A stretch of 64,000 nt of DNA. Source: Candidatus Phosphoribacter hodrii. GTDB taxonomy: Bacteria > Actinomycetota > Actinomycetes > Actinomycetales > Dermatophilaceae. Location of the stretch: assembly GCA_016707175.1 (NCBI GenBank), contig JADJIB010000002.1:372001-436000 (forward strand), given 5' to 3'. Within the stretch, counting starts at the first letter, position 1. Every line of letters starts with the position of its first letter. The notes under the pieces are model-generated. The model saw nothing but the letters and a program-made list of their open reading frames with translations. It did no database searches and was not told the DNA's origin. Both the position numbers and the translations under genes were made by a program. This document shows, in pieces, positions 1 through 13,271 of this stretch.

Positions 1-3000
1 CCTCCGTTTCGGCGGCCCCCGGCGCCGCTGCGAGTGCTGCCGGAACCCCCTCGGACTCGGTCATCACCGAGTTGGGCAAGCTCTTCGCCGGTGTCCTCGA
101 GCAGGGCATGAAGCTCTACGGCTTCCCGGGCGGTGCCGCAGGCGCCCCCGGTGCTGGCGACACGGCATACCCTGCGGCGGCCCCGGCCGCATCAGAAGGT
201 GCGCCGACCGCCCCCGCGCAGGAGCCGGTCGTCATCAGCGGCGCCGGGCTCGGACTGCCCGGTGTCGACCCGATGTTCGACGACGCCAACGTCGCCCGGA
301 TCCTCGGCGGCCAGCAGTTCATCAGCCAGCTCCCGGCGACCGTCCGCACCAAGATGGCCCGGATGCGGGTCACCCGACTGGTCAAGGACGCGGCTACGGG
401 GTCGGGCAGCTTCCAGGTCATCGACAACGAGGCCGACGTCGTCAAGCTCGCCGGACAGCACGCCCCGCTGGACGTCGTCAAGCAGTACGGCATCGACCCG
501 GGCCGCGACGCCGCCCTCGACACGACCACGCGGATGGCCCTCGGGGCCGGCTTCGACGCGCTGCGTGACGCGGGCATCCCGCTCGTCATGCACTACAAGA
601 AGACGACCATCGGCTCGCAGTTGCCCGACCGTTGGGGCCTGCCGCACTCGATGCGCGACGACACCGGGATCATCTTCGCCTCGGCGTTCCCCGGCTACCA
701 CAACCTCATCGACGAGGTCAGCCACTACAGCGAGGACCGCGCCCGCCGCGAGCACCTGCTCGCCCTCGAAGGCGTCCGGACCCACCTCAATGGCAGCGAG
801 CCGGTCTGCGCCGAGATCGACGCCCTCATCGCCCAGCTCAAGCGTGAGCTCGACGAGAACCCGTTCGACTTCGACCGCCGGTTCCTCTTCCGGGTGCTGT
901 CGATGGGGCACTCGCAGTTCGCCGAGATCATCGGCGCCCGCGGCCCCAACACGCAGGTCAACGCGGCCTGCGCCAGCACCACCCAGGCCGTCTCGATCGC
1001 CGAGGACTGGATCCGCTCCGGGCGGGCCCGTCGGGTCATCGTCATCTCCGCTGACGACGCCACTGGCGAGCAGCTCATGCCTTGGGTGGGCACCGGCTTC
1101 CTCGCCTCCGGCGCGGCCGCCACTGACGAGCGGGTCGAAGATGCGGCCACGCCGTTCGACCGGCGTCGGCACGGCATGATCATCGGCGCGGGTGCGGCGG
1201 CCCTGGTCGTCGAGTCGGCCGAGGCCGCTCGCGAGCGTGGCATCCAGCCGATCGCCCAGGTGCTTGGCGCGGTCATCGCCAACAGCGCCTTCCACGGCAC
1301 CCGGTTGGACATCGACCACATCAGCGGCGTCATGGAGACCGTTGTCACCGAGGCCGAGCGTTGGGGCATCGACCGGCACGCGATCGCGCCGTCGTTGATG
1401 TTCATGTCGCACGAGACCTACACCCCGGCCCGTGGCGGCAGCGCCGCGGCCGAAATCAACGCCCTGCGCAAGGCCTTCGGAGCCGATGCCGACAAGATCG
1501 TCATCACCAACACCAAGGGCTTCACCGGTCACGCCATGGGCGCCGGTGTCGAGGACGTCGTCGCGGTCAAGGCCTTGGAGACAGGGCTCGTGCCGCCGGT
1601 TCCCAACTACAAGGAGCCCGACCCCGACCTGGGCAACCTCAACCTGTCCAAGGGTGGTTCCTACCCGGTGGGCTACGCCCTGCGCCTGGCGGCGGGCTTC
1701 GGCTCGCAGGTTGCCATGTCGCTGCTGCGTTACGTCCCCATGCCCGACGGTCGTCGGCGCGCCCCCAACGAGTTGGGTTACGCCTACCGGATCGTCGACC
1801 AGGCCGCGTGGCAGCGTTGGCTGGACTCGCTGTCCGGCCACACCGGCAGCCAGCTCGAGGTCGACCACCGTCGGCTGCGGATCGTCGACGTCGGCGCGCC
1901 CGCGGTCGCGGTCGTCTCCACCACCTCGGTGCCGGTCCCGTATGCCGCGATGAACCGTTCCACGGGCAGCGCACCTGCTGCTGCGGTTGCGGTCGCGCCC
2001 GTCGTCGTCGCCCCTGCGGCTGCTGCGGCTGCACCCGCACCGGTCGTGGCACCCGCCCCGGCTCCGGCCCCCGTGGCTGCGCCCGTCGCCGCTCCGGCGC
2101 CGGTCCCGGCTACTCCGGCCGCTCCGGCGGTCGTCACCGACCCGGTCCTGGACACCGTGACGGGGATCGTCGCCGGCCTGACGGGCTACCCGTCCGACCT
2201 GCTCGACCCCGACCTCGACCTTGAAGCCGACCTCGGCGTCGACACCGTCAAGCAGGCCGAGGTCTTCGCCGCCGTTCGTGAGCACTACAACGTCGAGCGC
2301 GACGACACGATGAAGCTGCGCGACTTCCCGACCCTGCGCCACGTCGCCGGGTGGGTCCGCGGCAAGGCCGGGCTCCCCGAGCCCACCGCCGCTGCTGCAC
2401 CGGCTCCGGCCGCTGCCGCACCCGCGGCGGTCGCCGCCCCGGCGGCTGCAGCGATCGTCACCGACCCGGTCCTGGACAAGGTGACCGAGATCGTCGCCGG
2501 CCTGACGGGCTACCCGTCCGACCTGCTCGACCCCGACCTTGACCTCGAAGCCGACCTCGGCGTCGACACCGTCAAGCAGGCCGAGGTCTTCGCCGCCGTC
2601 CGCGAGCACTACAACGTCGAACGCGACGACACGATGAAGTTGCGCGACTTCCCGACCCTGCGCCACGTCGCCGGGTGGGTTCGTGGCAAGGCCGGGCTCC
2701 CCGAGCCCACCGCCGCTGCAGCACCGGCTCCGGCCGCTGCCCCGGTGGCCGAGTCCGCGGCATACGCTGCCGCCCCGGTGGCCGCTGCCGCGGTGAGCGA
2801 CCCGGTCATCGCGAAGGTGACCGACATCGTCGCCGACCTGACCGGCTACCCGGCCGACCTCCTGGACCCCGACCTCGACCTTGAGGCCGACCTGGGCGTC
2901 GACACCGTCAAGCAGGCCGAGGTCTTCGCCGCGGTGCGTGAGCACTACGGCGTGGAGCGCGACGACGCGATGAAGTTGCGCGACTTCCCGACCCTGCGCC

Positions 3001-6000
3001 ACGTCGCCGGGTGGGTTCGTGGCAAGGCTGGGCTCCCCGAGCCCACCGCCGCCCCGGTCGCGGCACCGGCCGCCCCTGTGGTCGCTGCTGCGGCTCCGGT
3101 CGCCTCCCCTGTCGTCTCGGCCCCCGTGGCACCGGCCTATGCCGACCCGGCACCGGTTGCGGCGCCCGCGGGCGACTCGGTCATCGACAAGGTCATCGAG
3201 ATCGTGGCGCAGTTGACCGGCTACCCGGCCGACCTCCTGGACCCCGACCTTGACCTCGAAGCCGACCTCGGCGTCGACACCGTCAAGCAGGCCGAGGTCT
3301 TCGCCGCCGTCCGCGAGCACTACAACGTCGAGCGCGACGACACGATGAAGCTGCGCGACTTCCCGACGATCAAGCACGTCGCCGGGTGGATCCGCGGCAA
3401 GGCCGGCATCCCGGAGCCGTCGGCGGCACCCGTCGCCGCCGCGCCTGCAGCGGCCTCCGTCGAGACCGCCCCGGTCGCGGCCGCCGCGCCGGCAGGCACT
3501 GACGAGGTGACCCAGAAGGTCATCGACATCGTGGCTCAGCTGACCGGCTACCCGGCCGACCTCCTGGACCCCGACCTCGACCTCGAGGCCGACCTCGGCG
3601 TCGACACCGTCAAGCAGGCCGAGGTCTTCGCCGCCGTCCGCGAGCACTACAACGTCGAGCGCGACGACACGATGAAGCTGCGCGACTTCCCGACGATCAA
3701 GCACGTCGCCGGGTGGATCCGTGGCAAGGCCGGCATCCCCGAGCCCACCGCTGCCCCGGCAGCGGCACCGGCCCCGGTTGCCGCGCCCGCGGCATACGCC
3801 CCGGTGGTTGCCGCGACCACGGCGGCGCCGGTCGTGTCGGCACCCGTCGAGACGGCCCCGGCCGCCGCGCCGGCCGGCACTGACGAGGTGACCCAGAAGG
3901 TCATCGACATCGTGGCCCAGTTGACCGGCTACCCGGCCGACCTCCTGGACCCCGACCTTGACCTCGAAGCCGACCTCGGCGTCGACACCGTCAAGCAGGC
4001 CGAGGTCTTCGCCGCCGTCCGCGAGCACTACAACGTCGAGCGCGACGACACGATGAAGCTGCGCGACTTCCCGACGATCAAGCACGTCGCCGGGTGGATC
4101 CGCGGCAAGGCCGGCATCCCCGAGCCCACCGCGGCCGGAGCAGCGCCCGCAGCCGCAGGAGCCACGGCCGAGGCGGCACCCGCCGCAGCGGCAGCCGCTC
4201 CGGCGCCTCAGGTCATCCAGGGCAGCCTGTCGGCCATCGACGCGCTCCCCCGGCGGATCCCGATCGCCATGCTGCGCCCCAGCCTGGCCCAGAGCGTCGA
4301 CACAGGCGTGGTCCTCGACGGTGCCCGAGTCGTCGTCATGCTCGACGAGGGCGGCGTCGGTGACGCGTTGGTCAAGCGACTGGCCAAGGCCGGCGCGACC
4401 GCGCTCGTCCTGCCGGTCGGCATCTCGACCGACGACCTCTCGGCCCAGTTGGACACCTGGCTGGCCGACGGCCCGATCGCGGGCGTCTACTGGCTCCCTG
4501 CGCTCGACGACGAGGGCAGCCACGGCGACCTCGACCTGGAGTTCTGGACCGAGTGCCTGCGCCGTCGCGTCAAGCGTCTCTACACGACGATGCGCCGCAT
4601 GTGGGACGACGCCCCGTTCCTGGTGTCGGCCACCCGATTGGGCGGTCGCCATGGCTACGACGCCCCCGGCGCCGTCGCCCCCATGGGCGGCGCCGTGACC
4701 GGCTTCACCAAGTCCTACAAGAAGGAGCGCCCGGACACCCTCGTCAAGGCCGTCGACTTCCCGGCCAGCCGTAAGACGGCCGCGATCGCCGACGTCCTCA
4801 TCGAGGAGACCCTGCGCGACCCGGGTGCCGTCGAGGTCGGACGCCTCGAAGGCCAGCGCTGGGGCGTCGGCTTCGCTGAAGTTCCGTTCCCCGCGCTCGG
4901 CGCCGATGGGTCCCCCGACGGGGACGGAGGTATGCCGCTCACGCCCGAGTCGGTCTTCCTCGTGACCGGTGCCGCGGGCTCGATCGTCTCGGCGATCACG
5001 GCCGATCTGGCCAAGGGCGCCGGCGGTGGCACCTTCCACCTGCTGGACCTCACCCCGACGCCGGACGCCAATGACGCCGACCTCGCTGCCTTCCGCACCG
5101 ACAAGGACGGCCTCAAGGCCACCCTGGCCGCGCGGATGAAGGCCGCAGGTGAGCGCCCGACGCCCGTCGTCATCGACAAGGAACTGGCGCGGATCGAGCG
5201 GCTCGCCGCGGCGCTGACGGCCATCCAGGCCGTCGAGGCCGTGGGCGGCGTCGTCCACTACCACTCCGTCGACCTCACCAACGCCGAGGCGGTGGCGGCC
5301 GTCATGGCCGACGTGGCCGAGCGCAGCGGCAAGATCGACGTCCTCCTGCACGCAGCCGGGCTGGAGATCAGCCGCAACCTGCCGCAGAAGGAGCCCCGCG
5401 AATACGACCTCGTCTTCGACGTCAAGACCACCGGGTGGTTCAACGTGTGGTCCGGCGCGCGCAGTATGCCGGTCGGTGCGGTCGTCGCGTTCTCCTCGGT
5501 CGCCGGGCGGTTCGGCAACCAGGGCCAGACCGACTACAGCGCCGCCAATGACCTGCTGTGCAAGGTTCTCTCGTCCTTCCGCCACACCCGGCCGCAGACG
5601 CGTGGGCTGGCGCTGGACTGGACCGCCTGGGGCGGGATCGGCATGGCCACCCGTGGCTCCATCCCCAAGATCATGGAGATGGCCGGCGTGCAGATGCTGC
5701 CGCCGGACGCCGGTGTCGCGTGGATCCGGCGTGAGGTGACGAGCACGGCATACAGCGGCGAAGTGGTTGTTGCCGGCGTCCTCGGGATGATGGCGCAGGA
5801 ATACCACGAGACCGGCGGCGCAGACCCGGCCGCCCTCGCGGGTGTCGGCCCCCACGGACCCATGGTCGGGAGCGTCACGGCCAGCGTCCACAACGGTCTG
5901 GTCGTCACCACGACGCTCGACCCCAAGGAGCAGGCGTTCCTCTACGACCACCGGATCGACGGCACCCCGGTGCTGCCGGGCGTCATGGGGATGGAGTCGT

Positions 6001-6758
6001 TCGCCGAGGCGGCGGCCATGCTGGCCCCTGAGGGCTACCGCGTCGGGTCGGTCGAGGACGTCGCGTTCCTCGCCCCGGTGAAGTTCTTCCGGGACGAGCC
6101 GCGCACTCTGACCATCACGGCGAAGGCCGTCCCGGCACCCGAGGGCACCGATCTGCTGGTGCGGTGCACTCTCACCGCCGAGCGGGCCCTGCCTGGCCAG
6201 GCCACCCCCGTCACGACCACCCACTTCACCGGCACCGTCCGGCTGACGACCGAGCCGGTCGCCGAAGAGGTGGAGAAGGTCAAGACCAAGGTCGACGGCA
6301 CTCCGCTGAGCAACGACAACGTCTATGCCTTCTACTTCCACGGCCCGGCCTACCAGGTGGTCGGCGAGGCGTGGCGTAAGGGTGACGGGTCGATGACCCG
6401 GATGGCGTCGCCGATCCCGGCGAACCACGTCCCCGATGAGGCACCGCTGGCCATCGCCCCTCGGCTGGCCGAGTTGTGCTTCCAAACCGCCGGACTGTGG
6501 GAGGCAGGCACCGCCCACCAGATGGCGCTGCCCACCCGGGTCGGCCGACTGCGGGTCCTGCGGGACCCGGCGACGGTGGACGGACCGCTCTATGCCTTGG
6601 CACGCCCGGCGGGCGAGAGTAGGTTCGACTGCGCCGTGGTCGACGGTCGTGGGTCAGTGGTCATGCGGATGGACGGTTACGAGAGCATCGTGCTCCCGGC
6701 ACCGATTCCGGAGTCCGTGATGGGCGCGCTCACGGCGACCTTTGGCACCGATAGCTGA
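1..6758 (+). CDS. PUFA-synthase-like multidomain polyketide/fatty acid synthase, 5' end outside window
   Basis: The frame is open from the left edge (codons begin at base 3), so the N-terminus is missing and about 2,250 residues are visible. Counting from the TTG at 72, the order is: ketosynthase about 55-560 (active-site Cys300 in NAACAST, His447 in SHETYTP, His487 in FTGHAMGAG); six acyl carrier domains about 690-1350 joined by Ala/Pro linkers; ketoreductase about 1390-1895 (VTGAAGSI, Tyr1822 in DYSAAND); double-hotdog dehydratase about 1940-2210 (His1960 in the HxxxGxxxxP motif, then FHGPAYQ). KS, tandem ACPs, KR and DH in one chain resemble PfaA-type PUFA synthases, so an iterative synthase of a reduced or unsaturated acyl chain is inferred. 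All six ACPs carry Thr where the phosphopantetheine Ser is expected. The carboxylase gene follows 124 bases downstream and would supply extender units. Confidence 0.85.
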   Translation, partial: SVSAAPGAAASAAGTPSDSVITELGKLFAGVLEQGMKLYGFPGGAAGAPGAGDTAYPAAAPAASEGAPTAPAQEPVVISGAGLGLPGVDPMFDDANVARILGGQQFISQLPATVRTKMARMRVTRLVKDAATGSGSFQVIDNEADVVKLAGQHAPLDVVKQYGIDPGRDAALDTTTRMALGAGFDALRDAGIPLVMHYKKTTIGSQLPDRWGLPHSMRDDTGIIFASAFPGYHNLIDEVSHYSEDRARREHLLALEGVRTHLNGSEPVCAEIDALIAQLKRELDENPFDFDRRFLFRVLSMGHSQFAEIIGARGPNTQVNAACASTTQAVSIAEDWIRSGRARRVIVISADDATGEQLMPWVGTGFLASGAAATDERVEDAATPFDRRRHGMIIGAGAAALVVESAEAARERGIQPIAQVLGAVIANSAFHGTRLDIDHISGVMETVVTEAERWGIDRHAIAPSLMFMSHETYTPARGGSAAAEINALRKAFGADADKIVITNTKGFTGHAMGAGVEDVVAVKALETGLVPPVPNYKEPDPDLGNLNLSKGGSYPVGYALRLAAGFGSQVAMSLLRYVPMPDGRRRAPNELGYAYRIVDQAAWQRWLDSLSGHTGSQLEVDHRRLRIVDVGAPAVAVVSTTSVPVPYAAMNRSTGSAPAAAVAVAPVVVAPAAAAAAPAPVVAPAPAPAPVAAPVAAPAPVPATPAAPAVVTDPVLDTVTGIVAGLTGYPSDLLDPDLDLEADLGVDTVKQAEVFAAVREHYNVERDDTMKLRDFPTLRHVAGWVRGKAGLPEPTAAAAPAPAAAAPAAVAAPAAAAIVTDPVLDKVTEIVAGLTGYPSDLLDPDLDLEADLGVDTVKQAEVFAAVREHYNVERDDTMKLRDFPTLRHVAGWVRGKAGLPEPTAAAAPAPAAAPVAESAAYAAAPVAAAAVSDPVIAKVTDIVADLTGYPADLLDPDLDLEADLGVDTVKQAEVFAAVREHYGVERDDAMKLRDFPTLRHVAGWVRGKAGLPEPTAAPVAAPAAPVVAAAAPVASPVVSAPVAPAYADPAPVAAPAGDSVIDKVIEIVAQLTGYPADLLDPDLDLEADLGVDTVKQAEVFAAVREHYNVERDDTMKLRDFPTIKHVAGWIRGKAGIPEPSAAPVAAAPAAASVETAPVAAAAPAGTDEVTQKVIDIVAQLTGYPADLLDPDLDLEADLGVDTVKQAEVFAAVREHYNVERDDTMKLRDFPTIKHVAGWIRGKAGIPEPTAAPAAAPAPVAAPAAYAPVVAATTAAPVVSAPVETAPAAAPAGTDEVTQKVIDIVAQLTGYPADLLDPDLDLEADLGVDTVKQAEVFAAVREHYNVERDDTMKLRDFPTIKHVAGWIRGKAGIPEPTAAGAAPAAAGATAEAAPAAAAAAPAPQVIQGSLSAIDALPRRIPIAMLRPSLAQSVDTGVVLDGARVVVMLDEGGVGDALVKRLAKAGATALVLPVGISTDDLSAQLDTWLADGPIAGVYWLPALDDEGSHGDLDLEFWTECLRRRVKRLYTTMRRMWDDAPFLVSATRLGGRHGYDAPGAVAPMGGAVTGFTKSYKKERPDTLVKAVDFPASRKTAAIADVLIEETLRDPGAVEVGRLEGQRWGVGFAEVPFPALGADGSPDGDGGMPLTPESVFLVTGAAGSIVSAITADLAKGAGGGTFHLLDLTPTPDANDADLAAFRTDKDGLKATLAARMKAAGERPTPVVIDKELARIERLAAALTAIQAVEAVGGVVHYHSVDLTNAEAVAAVMADVAERSGKIDVLLHAAGLEISRNLPQKEPREYDLVFDVKTTGWFNVWSGARSMPVGAVVAFSSVAGRFGNQGQTDYSAANDLLCKVLSSFRHTRPQTRGLALDWTAWGGIGMATRGSIPKIMEMAGVQMLPPDAGVAWIRREVTSTAYSGEVVVAGVLGMMAQEYHETGGADPAALAGVGPHGPMVGSVTASVHNGLVVTTTLDPKEQAFLYDHRIDGTPVLPGVMGMESFAEAAAMLAPEGYRVGSVEDVAFLAPVKFFRDEPRTLTITAKAVPAPEGTDLLVRCTLTAERALPGQATPVTTTHFTGTVRLTTEPVAEEVEKVKTKVDGTPLSNDNVYAFYFHGPAYQVVGEAWRKGDGSMTRMASPIPANHVPDEAPLAIAPRLAELCFQTAGLWEAGTAHQMALPTRVGRLRVLRDPATVDGPLYALARPAGESRFDCAVVDGRGSVVMRMDGYESIVLPAPIPESVMGALTATFGTDS
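2139..4119 (+). repeat. six near-identical tandem ACP coding repeats
   Basis: Six copies of a roughly 240-base unit start near 2139, 2463, 2796, 3177, 3504 and 3879. Each encodes the same core (EADLGVDTVKQAEVFAAV) followed by KLRDFPT and VAGW. Between units lie variable Ala/Pro linkers. Bases as well as residues are nearly identical, which suggests recent duplication or ongoing gene conversion. Tandem ACPs are typical of PUFA synthases, where extra carriers raise throughput. Confidence 0.9.
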
Positions 6759-6785
6759 ACACGCGTTACGGTCGGGTCGCGCTCG

Positions 6786-6802
6786 CGAGGCATCGAGCCT
6801 CG
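6786..6802 (+). terminator. small GC hairpin between synthase and carboxylase genes
   Basis: CGAGGC (6786-6791) and GCCTCG (6797-6802) form a 6-bp stem with loop ATCGA, 28 bases after the synthase stop. No T-run follows, so it may be a weak terminator, a processing site or nothing. Confidence 0.3.
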
Positions 6803-6882
6803 TGGGCGCGGCCCGTTCGCCCATCCTGCGCGCCATGTGGCGCGTCCCTTTCGAGCGACAACTTCATTGATCGGAGACCTGC

Positions 6883-12281
<5,399 letters not shown>

Positions 12282-12282
<1 letters not shown>

Positions 12283-13214
12283 TGGTCCTCACCAGGGACG
12301 ACGTTCTCGCCGCCCGCGAGCGAACGAAGGGTTACCTCCGGCGCACCCCGCTCCTGCCTCCGTCACGCACGGAGGCAGGGGTGTGGCTCAAGTGCGAGTT
12401 CCTCCAGCACACGGGTGTGTTCAAGGCGCGTGGAGCCTTCAACCTGCTGCTGGCCGCGCGCGAGCGGGGCGTGCTCGACCCACAGGCGGGTGTCGTCATC
12501 GCCTCCGGTGGCAACGCCGGTTTGGCGACGGCGTATGCCGCGGGCGTCCTCCGCGTCCCGGCGACGGTCTTCGTCCCCTCCATCGCCTCAGCCGTCAAGG
12601 TGGCGCGGTTGCGCGACTACGGGGCTGACGTCCATGTCGTGGGGACGGAGTACTCCCATGCGGCGTCGGCCGCGGCTGACTTTGCCCGCGAGCGCGGCGC
12701 TCTGGCGTCGCACGCCTACGACCTGCCTGAGGTGGTCGCTGGGGCGGGGACGCTTGCCCTGGAGGTGCTCGAGGACGAGCCGGGCATCGACACCATCGTC
12801 GTGGCCGTCGGCGGCGGCGGACTGTTCGCCGGCATCGCCGCGGCCGTGGACGGTCGCGCGCGGATCGTCGCTGTCGAGCCGACTCTGGCGCCCAGCCTGT
12901 CTGCCGCCCTGGCTGCCGGGCGGCCGGTCGACGTCGAGGTCTCGGGGGTGGCGGCGGACTCGCTGGGTGCCCGGCGGGTGGGTGAGATCGCGTTCGCCAT
13001 GGCGACCGCGTCGCCGCCCATCAGCCTCCTGGTCGACGACGAGGAGATCCTGCGGGCTCGCGACCTGATGTGGCGGGACTACCGCATCGCCGCGGAAGCC
13101 GGCGCCGCGACGGCATACGCCGCGTTGACTGGCGGTGCTTACCGCCCGGAGCCGAGCGAGCGCGTCGCCCTCATCGTCTGCGGCGCCAACACCGACCCGG
13201 CCACGCTGCGCTGA
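12282..13214 (+). CDS. PLP-dependent serine/threonine dehydratase
   Basis: Starts at an ATG that shares one base with the carboxylase stop (TGATG), so it is translationally coupled to it. The 310 residues are a fold-type II PLP enzyme: VFKARGAFN holds the PLP lysine (about residue 49), SGGNAGLA is the substrate loop, and AVGGGGLFAG binds the cofactor phosphate. Such enzymes deaminate threonine to 2-oxobutyrate or serine to pyruvate. It is shorter than biosynthetic IlvA and lacks the C-terminal regulatory ACT-like domain, so a catabolic role is likelier. Through 2-oxobutyrate and propionyl-CoA it could feed the carboxylase, but that is inference. Confidence 0.82.
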
Positions 13215-13271
13215 CCGCACCGGTCCGGCGTTCACCCTGCTTCGGGTCGGTGGCAGGAATACAGTCGTCGC

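Noticed and set aside
2139..4119. Regularly spaced repeats considered as a CRISPR array
   Set aside because: Units are about 240 bases long, in frame, and encode carrier domains.
192..6518. Very long open frame (over 2,100 codons) on the minus strand opposite the synthase gene
   Set aside because: It is the antisense shadow of a GC3-rich gene; the product is Arg/Gly/Asp-rich without domains, and repeats mirror the ACP repeats.
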